DNA of 64,000 nt from Buddleja alternifolia (taxonomy: Eukaryota > Streptophyta > Magnoliopsida > Lamiales > Scrophulariaceae): positions 35,694,814 through 35,758,813 of the forward strand of contig CM033392.1 of assembly GCA_019426215.1 (NCBI GenBank), in the 5' to 3' direction. Below are positions 1-10,873 of this stretch, one piece after another. Below the pieces are notes generated by a model. That model was not told where the DNA came from and did not search any database. It saw only the letters and a program-made list of their open reading frames with translations. Numbering within the stretch: position 1 is the stretch's first letter; every line of letters begins with the position of its first letter. The position numbers and the translations under genes were made by a program.

Positions 1-1839
1 TTTTGGGTATCAGTTCTGGGATTACCAAAACAACAAAATCATAAGGCATAAGGATGTCACGTTCAATGAAAAGGTGCTTTACAAGGATAGACTCGGAGCA
101 GAGACTGAGGATAATGAGAAACCAAAGGCGATATTGAAACGAGGTTACAGGGAATGACACTGAGAATAGGATTGAAGAAAATCCAGAGACTCCACCACTA
201 ACCTTGAGAAGATCGAGTAGAACTCCTAAACTAAACATGAGGTATTTCCCCTTCCTTACACTATTTACTTTTGATGGATTAGGGTGAGCCCGAGTCGTGC
301 AAAGGGCGATGCGTGTAGGAGATTCTCTCAAGTGGGAGCTAGCCATGAAGGATGAAATGAGCTCGCTTGAGAGAAATAGAACTTGGAGGTTGACTGAGTT
401 ACCAGAGGGGAAACAGGCTTTGCAGAACAAATGGGTATTCCGGGTTAAGGATGAACTGGATGGTAGTAAAAGGTACAAGGCGAAGTTGGTAGTTAAAGGG
501 TTTCAATAGAAGGAAGAGATTGACTACACTGAGATATTTTCGCCGGTTGTCAAGTTGACTACCATTAGGATGATTCTAAGTATTGTTGCTGCAGAGGATT
601 TGCATCTTGAGCAATTAGATGTAAAAACGACATTCCTTCATGGATATTTGGAGGAGGACATTTTCATGGTTCAACCAGAAGGTTTTCTGGAGAATGGAAA
701 AGAAAATCTTGTATGCAAGCTAGAGAAAAGCTTGTATGGACTTAAGCAAGCTCCGAGACAATGGTACAAGAAATTTGACACTTTCATGGCTAGTAGTGGA
801 TATACTAGGTGTCAAATGGATCATTGTTGCTATTTTAAGAAGTTTAGGGATTGTTATATCATATTGTTGCTTTATGTAGACAATATGTTAGTGATAGGGT
901 CTAACATGGGGGGAAATCGATAAGCTGAAAAAGCAACTGTCTACTGAATTTGAGATGAAGGACTTGGGAGCTGCAAATACAATCCTCGGGATGAGGATCA
1001 TTTGAGATAGGCCGAGTGGGAATCTCAAGTTGACTCAAGAGAAGTACATAGAAAAGGTACTTGCTAGATTTGCAATCTCAAATGTAAAGTCTAGAAGTAC
1101 TCCTTTGGGGAGTCATTTCAAATTGAGTAAGGAACAATCACCTAAGACTAAGGAGGAGCGAGATCAAATGGCAAAGGTTCCTTATGCCTCTGCCATTGGG
1201 ATTTTGATGTACGCAATGGTGTGTACAAGGCCGGATATAGCTCATGCAGTGAGAGTTGTGAGCCGGTATATGGCAAATCCGGGTTTTAAGCATTGGGAAG
1301 CGGTAAAGTGGCTATTGAGGTATTTGAGGGGTACATCGAGTATGTGTTTGTGTTTTTTGGGTAGTAGTGTTACTTTAGAGAGCTTCGTGGATGCGGATTT
1401 AGGTGGTGATCAAGATGGTCGGAAGAGTACATCGGGGTACATTTACACTTTGAGAGGCACTGCTACAAGTTGGACTTCTAGGCTACAAAAGTGCGTAGCA
1501 CTCTCCACAACCGAAGCCGAGTACATTGCTATTTCAGAAGCAAGTAAAGAGATGGTTGGGTTGAAGAATTTTTTGAGGGAGATTGACAAGGAGTAATGGG
1601 ATTGTGCACTTCATAGTGATAGTCAAAGTGTCATTTGTTTGGCAAAGAATCCGGTATTTCACTCAAGGACGAAGCATATTCAATTGAAGTATCCTCATAT
1701 CCGAGAGATGATAGATGATGGGACTTTGGAGTTGAAGAAGGTGCTTGGTGCGAAGAATCCGGTGAATATGTTAACTAAGGGAGTTACCACCGAGAAACTG
1801 AGGTTCTGTATGACCTCAGTTGGCCTCGAGTTTCTGTGA
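1..1839 (+). pseudogene. Ty1/copia pol fragment (integrase tail, RT, RNase H), decayed
   Basis: This is the 3' part of a copia polyprotein, cut by the window edge. Bases 2-157 read as the integrase C-terminal region (FWDYQNNKIIRHKDVTFNE) and end in TGA. RT starts near 297 (KWELAMKDEMSSLERNRTW, NKWVFRVKDELDG) and has an in-frame TAG at 507-509, where this family normally continues through a glutamine. It resumes in the same frame ([39 protein letters not shown]). The catalytic YVDD box reads YVDN near 875-886. A frameshift in a G-run near 907-915 moves the reading to another frame (LTQEKYIEKVLARF). RNase H follows (VDADLGGD, TTEAEYIA, SDSQSV) with a TAA at 1594-1596, and the end reads KNPVFHSRTKHI to 1839. 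Stops, a frameshift and the lost aspartate make it non-functional. Lineage looks Tork/Ivana-like, which is inference. Confidence 0.93.
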
Positions 1840-1948
1840 TGAAAGAGGCTAGTCTGCACTAGAGGATACTTTCACCAGGGTGGTGAAGAAGTATAACAAG
1901 AGTTGAGGTGATCAGTCTCCAAGTGGGAGATTGATGGAAGTGGGAGAT

Positions 1949-2424
1949 TGATGGGATTTGTAGACTGATTGGAAGCGGATCGAAGTATAAGGAAGAAACA
2001 GGCATCACCGCGGCGTTCATAATCTAACGTCGCGGCGTTTCGCGGCAGTGGGGTCATCACCGTGGCATTCAGGATCCAACGCCGCGGCGTTCAAAGCAGT
2101 AGGGGTATCACTGTGGCGTTCAGGTGCAAACGTCGCGGTGTTCCCGCGGCGTGTTGACCAAGTCTTCGTCAAAAGGATGTGTTTTTTAACTGTTTTGGGC
2201 TGGGTTTTGTTTCCTTATGTGAATATAAGTCTTCCAAGACTCTACAATAGTATATATACGTAGTCTTCTCTTGTAATATGTATCTCTTATCATACAATCA
2301 ATAATAAAACCTCTAGTGTAGACCATGGACGTAGGCATTCTTGGTCGAACCACGTAAATCTTGTGTCAATTATTTTCTTACTTTTTATTCACTTTTATTC
2401 GTTTATAAGCATTAATTCCTAACA
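1949..2424 (+). repeat. 3' LTR of the first copia element
   Basis: The polypurine tract AAGTGGGAGAT typical of plant copia elements lies just upstream, present twice (1921-1931 and 1939-1949) with a short duplication. The LTR begins TGATGGGATTTG and ends ATTCCTAACA, the usual TG...CA ends. It holds a TATA-like run near 2250-2260 and an AATAAAA signal near 2301-2308. Length is about 476 bp. The 5' LTR is outside the window, so neither LTR identity nor the target duplication can be checked. Confidence 0.85.
2004..2153 (+). repeat. Three GC-rich ~51-bp repeats inside the copia LTR
   Basis: Three degenerate units start at about 2004, 2056 and 2107. Each opens ATCACYGYGGCRTTCA and carries a second CGYCGCGGYGTTC block about 25 bp later. 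The segment is rich in CpG and CCGCGG palindromes inside an otherwise AT-rich LTR. It lies upstream of the LTR TATA-like sequence, so a promoter or enhancer role is possible but not shown. Confidence 0.8.
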
Positions 2425-2429
2425 CCGCA

Positions 2430-2776
2430 CTCTCCTCAAGGGAACAGCCAAGCATTTATCTGCTAAGAAGAAAACGGAGGCGAAACAAGAGGGATCTATT
2501 TCCTTGAAAGTGACTTCTGATATGCCTGCTTTCTCTTCCTCTTAGCCAGCTCCCGGGATAGACGATAAGAAGGCTAAGAACAAGCGTGGCCGAGGTGCTC
2601 CAGAGAATGCTCGCAAGACACCTGGCGGGCCAGCTCACGAACACCTCCTCTCCAGTCACCTCTTGAGCCTCATTCTCAACATTCTCCAGATGGGGTAGTA
2701 CCCCTTCCCAAGCGTTCACGGGGATCACTTGATGGTGAAAATTCCAACGGCACGAAGCTACCTTGAGAATGACCAC
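2430..2776 (+). other. GC-richer remnant of a coding sequence, unidentified
   Basis: Directly after the copia LTR the base composition jumps above the surrounding AT-rich DNA. The plus strand reads like broken protein in more than one frame: a lysine-rich stretch (AKHLSAKKKTEAKQEG) with a TAG near 2544, then proline/serine-rich pieces (PLPKRSRGSLDGENSNG). The minus strand is open across the same interval, which I take as a shadow. It is probably a fragment of an older transposon protein into which the copia element inserted. No family is recognised. Confidence 0.3.
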
Positions 2777-3779
2777 CTGTTCCTAATCTATTTTCCACGT
2801 CAGCTAAGAAAATATCTTTTCAGCATTTAATGAGTTTTAATCCATTAAGTCTCGAGTTTGTCAGTTTGGCTCAACTACTAATTTCCACCCACAACACTAT
2901 CCATAACTAATTTAATTCGAGCATTGCGTTATTTAGTTGAATTACATATGCCTATTGTTCTTTTATTAGTTATTTGGCCTAATGCCTTTGTAGTTTACTT
3001 TTGGAAAAATTATTCAAAGTGATACCGTAAAATAAGTTTCCATAAATTTAAAATTATTACTCAAAAAATTACTCAATCCAAAACTCATCTTACCTATCTT
3101 TCCTTTTGATAAAACCCAACAACCAAAGCTAACCATTTTCTTTAACCAAATTACCGTTTATTTTTTGGGTTAAAAAGTAATGGATTGGTTCTTTTTAATG
3201 GAAATCTTTTTCTTTTTAATTTCTCAAACAGATAAATTTGTCTAATTAGAATTGTACTCTTTTAATGTTTAGAAATAAAAATTTTTTATGTAAACTTTCA
3301 TTAAATTTAACATATTCATCAACCTAATTTTGTTTTTATATTTTTCTGAAGATACAAAATATATATATATATATATAAATTTAATATTTAATATTGTAAT
3401 TAATATAAGTTATCAATTTAAAATTCTATGTAGCATATTATATAATAAATTAATTGATTAATTCCTAATCTGAAAACCGAAGGTTAGTTGAGTAAAAAAG
3501 TTATTTACCTTAAATTTTTGAGTTTTCGATTTGAAAAATTGATGCAATGAGTATTCTGTACTGGAAAATATCATCATAATGTTTTTTAATAGAGAATTAT
3601 TATTAAATTTTTTAATCATCTTTCTACTAGTATGTGATGAACGAACTCAACCCGAAAAAAAATAATTGTCCAATTATTTTCATTCAAAAACTTCATCCGC
3701 TTATGTTTTAACACATTTGTCAACTAGTGATTTCCTTCCTAATTATGCGGGAAAAAAAAACTAAATAGAATATTTTTAA
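2777..3779. other. AT-rich intergenic DNA, no gene seen
   Basis: There is no coding stretch with family resemblance. It contains an (AT)n microsatellite near 3358-3376 and long A/T runs. It ends at the 9-bp target duplication TATTTTTAA (3771-3779) of the following MITE. Confidence 0.6.
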
Positions 3780-4396
3780 GGGAAAATTACTAAAAACCCC
3801 TTAAGATAAACTTTTATATCCAAAAAACTAATGAAAATATATTTTAATCCAAAACACCCATTCCACCAACTTTTCACTCGAAAAAATCCAATAGTTGATG
3901 TTAAAATCTTTTTGGAGTAAATTACCCTTATTGCCTTTAGTTAGGAATCGGCCAATCGAATTTTTCTTTCAAAATCTTTTCATTTTTGAATCTTCAGATT
4001 GATAAATTGTATAAAGACGAATTTTATTATTAATATTAACTATTTTATATATTCTTATATAATCTATTTTTAAATTTAACATGCTAATTATCTAAAAATA
4101 GGCTTTTTTTTTAATTTAAAAAAGATTATAAAAATTTTAAAAATTCAATTAAAATCATAATTAATATTAACTATCAATACAAAAGTTCTAAACAAATTAA
4201 TTTCCCTACAAAAGAACAATTTATTAATTCTTCATTTACAAGGCTAAGGGGAATAAAGTCCCTAATATTATTAACACTAATTATTGGGTCGTTTTGAATG
4301 AAAAGTTGATGGAATGGGTTTTTTGAATTAAGAAATATTTTTATGGGTTTTTTTAGATATAAAAATTTGTTTTAAGGGGGTTTTAGTAATTTTTCC
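3780..4396. mobile_element. MITE family 1, copy 1 (MULE-like, long inverted ends)
   Basis: The ends are GGGAAAATTACTAAAAACCC on the left and its near-exact reverse complement on the right. The inverted similarity runs on for about 100 bp (ATATCCAAAAAACTA, CCCATTCCACCAACTTTTCA versus CCATTCCATCAACTTTTCAT). TATTTTTAA flanks it at 3771-3779 and 4397-4405, a 9-bp target duplication. The centre is AT-rich and non-coding. A 9-bp duplication with long inverted ends points to a Mutator-like non-autonomous element. Another copy lies at 8311-8917. Confidence 0.85.
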
Positions 4397-4405
4397 TATT
4401 TTTAA

Positions 4406-5108
4406 TCTTGCAGTTTAAAAAATAAATTATTGGACATGCTTGCAAGTTTTTCTTTTTGGGTTTTCTAAGTTTTTATTTTTTAGTACATGTTTTAGACGAG
4501 CTCTCATTTTCTCAACTGGATTAGGCATGATCTCATTTGGCGTTGAATAGATTTCCTTTTTTCTCGCGTGTTTATTTTCCTTTTATCCGCATGAGACACT
4601 AGATACTTCCAATTTGCGATTAAACTTCTCTCTTTGGTCCATGCAAATTAGCATACGCCAATTAAATTAACACTGAAGTTCAATCAAATAAGTGACCAAT
4701 TCATGTAATACTAATAAGTTAATATATACATAAGTCAAGTGATAAAAGATAATTCTATAATTTGTGCATAGGCAGATCACAGCAGTGGCCGTATCATAGG
4801 CATGATCGCCGTGTGGACAATGAGTTTTGGTTCTGAACGCCGGGCGTTCCCAGCCTGAACTATGTCTAGATATTATTGGAAAGAGCTAATTTGTTTTCTA
4901 GCTAAATATGATTGTGATGGAGGATCCAAATAGCTACGAGGTGAAACTTGAGAACTTCAAAGAAATTGTGTTGCATGATGTGTGCGAGAATTGGGATCCG
5001 ACATGACTCACGATAGACTAAAGAACGTTTAAACGAAATGGCTAGAGTTTTTAGAATGAAGATTAAATAATCCTTAATTATCACTATTTAACAAATATTT
5101 ATATTATA
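4406..5108. other. Intergenic DNA, no gene seen
   Basis: Mostly AT-rich. A GC-richer island at about 4775-4860 contains a short inverted motif (GAACGCCGGGCGTTC). No ORF with recognisable similarity is present. Confidence 0.55.
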
Positions 5109-5137
5109 CTAGTAAAACGCACGCGCGTTGCGCGTGC
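5109..5137 (-). mobile_element. Helitron 3' terminus (minus orientation)
   Basis: Read on the minus strand the sequence is a hairpin (GCACGCGCAACGCGCGTGC, 5119-5137), a short spacer (GTTTTA) and then CTAG at 5109-5112, followed by a host T. This is the standard 3' end of plant Helitrons: a GC-rich stem-loop just upstream of CTRR, inserted next to a T. The body therefore lies to the right. No RepHel coding sequence is visible, so the element is non-autonomous. Its likely 5' end is discussed at 37941-37970. Confidence 0.75.
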
Positions 5138-6540
5138 TCTATTAATTTATCTTTATTTTTAGTATGAAATTTGCGTAATACTGTCATAGACTATAAGCAT
5201 ATATATAAATAAACAAAGCCAATAGTTATAAGATCAAAATTTTAATTTATAAATATTAATATATTAATAGAATATTTAACTTGATAGTAATCCACAACCA
5301 AGCATAATATTAAAATGCGCACTATTTTAATCTATATTTTTAATTTAATTTCATCAACTGATAATTTTTAGTTTAGTCTATTCAATAATATAGATATTTA
5401 GCTTCTATTTTCTGTTTTTACACATTATTAAACAATAAAGGACATTTAACATGACAACAATTTGTAATCAACACGAATCAAACATAACATTGAAAAAAGA
5501 TTAAAATATGGTTCATATCTAATATTTATTAGAAAATTGCATAATTCAATCAAAACTGCTTATACCTAATGTTATTTTGCATAATAATATTTCTTGAGTT
5601 TGTAACTCCATTATCTATTATATGTGATAAAAAAATCCAAGCGAGAAAAAGAAAAGAAATAATTAGTCGTTTTACCAGTATATTTTATCTTAATAATTGA
5701 AACAACTATTTGCATTTCAATTTTTGTCACGTTTTAATTGATTTTCTTCCTAATTATTCATCGTCATTAATTTTGCAGTTTAAATAGTAAACTTTAGTCC
5801 CATTTGTAAGTTTTCATTGTTCTGTTTCTTAACTTTTATTATAATATCAAGAATTATTTCTTGTAATTAAGTAAATATGAGATTACTAAATATCATATAT
5901 TTGAATACTAAAAATGAGTTACATTTAACTTTTCCTTTATTATCAAATGCTAAAATAAATGATAATGTCCACATCATCTACCATTTAATTTCACTATGTA
6001 AATATTTAATAGTTCGTATTCATTCACATGAAAAAAATAACTGAACATAAACATGATTTTTGAATTGTCATCCTCCTAAAACTTGGTAGGGAAGGCATTT
6101 TGTGAAGTTCAATTTCTCAGTTATTAAGTGATTATTTTCTTCATTTGGAGCTCGATTAAGAATTTAATCCTCATAATATATTTAAGTCAAGAGGAACATT
6201 GAGAAAATTGGTAATCGATGCTACCCCTGAGGATAGTACCCTTAGGGGTAGCCCAGCCATTGGCATACATATGTTAGCCTGCAAGTTTTCATTTTTGATT
6301 TCTTTTTTGTGAAGAATCAAAAAATTTTAATTCAAAATTCTAATCCAACATTACTCCAAAAATGTAGAAGGAAAAAAAATGTTGCCACCCGCCGGTCATT
6401 GCCATCACCCTGCTCCAACAAAATACAAAGTCTATTCTTATTTGAAATTTAAAAGTCAATGAACCAAAAATAAAAATTTTATTTTTTTAAAAAAGAAGAG
6501 CAAAGTAAATTGTTTTTCAAAAAGGAATATTTCTCCTTAA
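5138..6540. other. AT-rich DNA, probable Helitron interior, no gene seen
   Basis: No coding sequence with family resemblance. A short GC-rich hairpin lies at 6220-6252 (see separate entry). The interval lies between the Helitron 3' end and the first copy of the ~0.5 kb direct repeats. Confidence 0.5.
6220..6252. repeat. Short GC-rich hairpin
   Basis: Arms GCTACCCCTGAGG and CCCTTAGGGGTAGC are inverted complements with one or two mismatches around an ~8-nt loop. It stands out in AT-rich surroundings. It could be a tiny foldback element or a stem within the Helitron body. Confidence 0.5.
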
Positions 6541-6751
6541 TAGCCAGGTCACTAACAATCATGTCTTTTATTTTACAAATTTGGTTTTTTTTTGTTTTAT
6601 AAAATTCATGTGGAATACACATCGGCGTTTGTGACATAAAATTTATATTATTTAAAGTCTATTCAAAATTTGGCTCATTAGACAATAAATAATTATTTAT
6701 TCTAAAAAAAATGTGCGGTGGAAGACATAAATTTACTTACTACTATGTGAA

Positions 6752-6788
<37 letters not shown>

Positions 6789-8310
6789 ATCATTTTCACA
6801 AAGATTATAAACTAATACCCAATTAAGAAAGTAGATACCAAATTACCTAAGATATAAAATGAACTTTGTAACTCATTTAATATTATAGTGTTTACAATTA
6901 ACACATGAGCAATTCATTTTAAGAGACTGGATTAAATTAATTTTTTAATATAATCAATTAACCTTACTTTTTTCTAATCATAAAATCATTAGTCGATGAA
7001 CTTAAAATAATTATGAAAAAAGGGTAAATGTCACTAATAGTCACTGAAGTTTTATATTTGTATCACTTTAGTCCTTAACGTACCAAATGTTACGCTATCA
7101 TTTCTAAGATTTACTTTTTGTTTCACTTTCATCCTTTTGGCCATCTTCCGATGGATTTAAGGAAAAATGTGAGCTGCATATGTTATTGTTGTTACACCTC
7201 AAGTGCCCCTCTAAAGGGCATGTGAGGTGCATATATTATTGTTGTTACACATGTGAGCTACATGTTGCCAGATCTGTTCAAAATCCAGGAAAATGGACAA
7301 AAGGACGAAAGTGAAACAAAAATTAAAATTTAGAGAATGTAGTGTATTATTTGATACTTTATGATTCAAAATGATATAAATGTGAAACTTCATATACTAA
7401 TAGCGACATTTACCCTTGCAAAAGTATTTTATAAAGTAATATATACATAATGAGATCGGTAACCAACAATCAAGGATTCTTTCCTCAAATTTGTTTGTCA
7501 AATTTCCTTATTATACTCATGCGTATGCATCGGAATTTGTGATCGGAATGCTTATTTTGCTCATTCGACAATAAGGCATTATTTATTCTCAAAAAATGTG
7601 TTATGAAATATAGAAATCTACTTACTACTATGTGAACATATATATATATATATATATATGTATCAATTTCCAAAAGTATATAAACAATATCCAATTTAAA
7701 AAAGTATATAAAAATTACTGACGAGTACAACGAACCTATAACTCATTTATTATAGTAGTATGCACAATGAACAAAAGATTAATATTTTTAAGATGCTAGA
7801 TTAAACTAATTGTTAATATAATCAATTTATTTACATTATTAACTTTACTTTTTCCCAAGCATAATATTCACAGTCATTGAACTAAAAATAAATTATTAGT
7901 TTTTAAATGTAATGTATGCATAATGGTAGAGGTCACCAACAATTACATCTTTTTTCCTATCAAATTTGATTTTTCAATTTTTTTTATTTATAGAATTCAC
8001 GTGGCATATACATCAGAATTTGTGATAAGCTATAATTTATTTAGAGTCCATTGAAAATCATATTTTGCTCAATTGACAACAAAGGATGACTTATTCAAAA
8101 AATGTGGTGGAATACATAAATTTACTTACTACTATGTGAACCTTATATATATCATCATTTTCAAAAAAAAAACTAGAATAATATCCAATTAAAAGAAGTA
8201 GATATAAAATTGCCCACAAGTATACAATGAGCATAATAAATAATTTATTATAGTAGTGTGTACAATGGAAAAAGAATATTTTTTTTAGAAGGCTAGATCA
8301 AAACAATCAA
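6541..8310. repeat. Three direct copies of a ~0.4-0.5 kb repeat
   Basis: Three related units run in the same direction: about 6541-7019, 7418-7912 and 7913-8310. Shared landmarks in order are a block CACYAACAAT, AATTTGTGAT, then CTTACTACTATGTGAA followed by (AT)n, then AATATCCAATT, and finally ATTTATTATAGTAGT. A MITE (7020-7417) separates the first two. The third unit is broken by MITE family 1 at 8311, and its end lies on the far side of the big retroelements at 37483-37970. A related unit occurs at about 44370-44709. Confidence 0.75.
7020..7417. mobile_element. MITE with AAGGGTAAATGTC ends
   Basis: The left end AAGGGTAAATGTCACTAATA is matched by the reverse complement of the right end (ACTAATAGCGACATTTACCCTT has one central difference). 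Further inverted similarity (CACTTTMATCCTTTTG versus CAAAAGGACGAAAGTG) extends inward. Length is 398 bp. It sits at the junction of two direct repeat units. I could not find a clear target duplication. No coding capacity is seen. Confidence 0.75.
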
Positions 8311-8917
8311 GGAAAATTACTAAAACGCCCTTAAAAAAATGTTTATATCCAGAAAACCCTTGAAAATGTTCCCTAATCTCTGAAACTCATTCTACAAACT
8401 TTTCATTCGAAAAAATCCAAAAGTTAAGATTAACAACTTCTTGAAATAAATTACCTTTCAATTCTTAAGTCAATAAAAGAATAATTAATTTTATAATTAA
8501 TCTCTTTGTTTTAAAATTATAAATTGATATTATATAATATAAGTTTTATTTTTTGATATAAAATATTTTAAATATTTTTATGTAATTTATTTTTGACTTT
8601 AACGTGGCCATATCTAAAAACATAAGATCTTGTTAAATTTTAAAAAAGGTTACAAATCTAAAAAATTAAAATTAAAATCATAATTAATCTCCATTATCAA
8701 TATAAAAATTCTATATAAATAAATTTTTATATAAAAGTACAATCAATTAATTTTTAAATTAGAAAGTTAAGGGTAGTTAAGTCCATAATTTTTTTAACAC
8801 TAACTTTTGGGTTTTTTATGAAAAGTATATGGAATGGGTTTTTTGGATTGAAAAATATTATCATGAATTTTATTAGATATAAAAATTAAATTTTGAGAAG
8901 TTTTTAGTAATTTTCCC
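8311..8917. mobile_element. MITE family 1, copy 2
   Basis: It begins GGAAAATTACTAAAACGCCC and ends AGTTTTTAGTAATTTTCCC, with the same internal landmarks as the copy at 3780-4396 (CATTCGAAAAAATCCAAAAG near 8406, GACTTTAACGTGGCCATATC near 8595). It interrupts the third direct repeat unit. The 9-bp flanks are only similar (AACAATCAA / AATTCATTA), so the insertion is old. The copia element A inserted 17 bp to its right. Confidence 0.8.
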
Positions 8918-8934
8918 AATTCATTATTAATACA

Positions 8935-10690
8935 TGTTGGTCCCAAGTGGTATACGAAAGGGTCTAGAAGGGGGGGTTGAATAGACCCTGAAGTCTTTTT
9001 CGACTTCTTAAAAATTCGTATCACTTTGAAGTATTTGAACGCTTGACAAGTTTAAGCGCTGGATGTGGCGCTTGAGAAACGTTAACTTAGACTCGGTGAT
9101 TTCAACGCTTACCAAAGTAGGACAGAGTTTAATCACTAAATCAGAGTTAGCACAGCGGAAGTATTTTATAGCTTAGCGTTCGGTTAATTAATCGAAAGTA
9201 GTCGCTTAGTTGTTTTAAGATTTTATCAGAATGTATGCAATATGAATAGTAAATCAGTAAACAATGAATGCTTAAAGAGGTAAATGACACAAGATATTTG
9301 TAAGGTTCACTGGGTGATGTAATCCCAGCTACGTCCTTCTTCTCCTTTTATCAGGGAGGTTTTTCCACTATGATGATTATCGAAGAGTCACACAGAGACT
9401 TCTACACGATAGAGGGAGATTGGATATGATCTCGGAACTCCTTGGTCACACAGATTTCAGCTCCACTAAAGACCTTCTATCCCCTTGCTTCTTTCACTCA
9501 GAAATGGTGCAAGTTACTCTTGATCTCGGAACTCCTTGGTCACATAGATTTCAGCTCCAATAGAGATCAACTTCAACAAGCTTCTTTTACACAAAAATAT
9601 TGCTTGCAAGTCAACCAGCTTTCTCACTCAGATGAAAGGTGTTGATGGTTTTGGTCACGGGTTTGTTTGTTTTTGGAAAGTTCAAACAACTTGGGGATAT
9701 CTCAATGGTAGTATAGGTTCTTCTTAAAAAGAGATTTGAGATATGGGTGACTGTGTCTGGAATATTTGTGAAAAGCTTATATGGATATTTGGCTATGATT
9801 TTCAGTAAGCTTTTCTTTCAACAAAGTAGGTATTTTTTGTGTGTGTGTGTGTCACTTTACTTGTTTGTTGAAAGAGCTATTTATAAGGTATTGGTGGTTT
9901 TTGTCCGTTTGACATGGTTGGAGTCTCGTTTCCCCAAACATTCCTTGAGTTCAGACATTTCTAACTTTGGGTATATTTAATTGGTTAGGCATGGTCTTGG
10001 TTTCATAAATCTGACAGTCTAGGTCAAAGATATGGCTTGCCCATAAGTTATAGTGCTTATAGTTTAATAGCACTTATCCGACTTTTAATGCATCTTGTCT
10101 TATTTCCGTTGGAAATAATTCGTCCGTTTAATTCATGCATTTTTAAGTCTTTGGATGGTTTTGGGTTTGAGTTTTTTTAGGTTACGTTCTTTGTAGGTTG
10201 TGTTGGTTTAACCTTTTTGGACGCTTGCTGAAGAGAATAGTTATTCTCGTGTATTGGACAGACGCTTGGACTGATCCTGAGTTTCTTCTCTTTATTTCAG
10301 ACGCTTACTCTTCAATCTTGTCTTGATGGTCTTACTGAGAATTCCGTCATTTCACTTGATGTTGAGTATTCGGCCTGAGTTATCCATTCTTAGTTTGAGC
10401 ACTGGGATAATCCCTAAAGCGTTTGACGGACGCTTCAAGATATCTTTATCTATTGTAGCTTTAGACGCTTGATCTTCACCTTCATCACTTGGTAGACTCA
10501 CCCAGAATTTTCCTAAGTGATTTAGTGTCACATACTTAGTGAATTCTACAAAGATAAATACTATAAGCCTAAGATAAATAAGCTTTCAGGTACTTATACA
10601 TAACATTCTATGAAAGCTTTTACACTTTTTGGGGTTTAACAGGAAGTCCTATTTGTCATCATCAAAACATCTAATATGAAATTCCTAACA
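8935..10690 (-). repeat. 3' LTR of copy A
   Basis: In sense (minus strand) it starts TGTTAGGAATTTCATATTAG and ends CACTTGGGACCAACA; length is 1756 bp. A TATAAATAG box lies at 9877-9885. A ~46-bp segment is repeated with a 94-bp period (starting at 9428 and 9522). A run of seven G lies near 8971 and a (GT)n run near 9839-9852. The motif AAGCGT/AACGCT recurs many times. Confidence 0.93.
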
Positions 10691-10705
10691 ATTTCCCCCT
10701 TTTTG
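10691..10705 (-). promoter_or_regulatory. Polypurine tract of copy A
   Basis: On the minus strand AAAAAGGGGGAAAT directly abuts the 3' LTR start TGTTAGG. This is the expected primer site for plus-strand DNA synthesis in an LTR retrotransposon. Confidence 0.85.
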
Positions 10706-10873
10706 ATGATGGCAATACTTATTTAGTTCAAGCGTTAGATACCTGAAGGTTAGCGTAAGTTAGTAAGTTAGTTTGAGTTTTAACGAGATGTTTCAGCTGT
10801 AAAATGCATTTTATATATATATTTCATAGTACAGGCATTTTACTACTAAAAAGAGAGAAGCATAAAAAAAACA

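Noticed and set aside
2456..2776. 106-codon open frame on the minus strand
   Set aside because: It overlaps a stretch that reads more like broken plus-strand coding DNA; no family resemblance or start context.
4780..4870. GC-richer island with weak resemblance to the 5' part of U4 snRNA (GCAGTGGC.GTATC.TAG)
   Set aside because: The match is short and interrupted, with no recognisable Sm site, 3' stem or snRNA promoter element. It could be chance.
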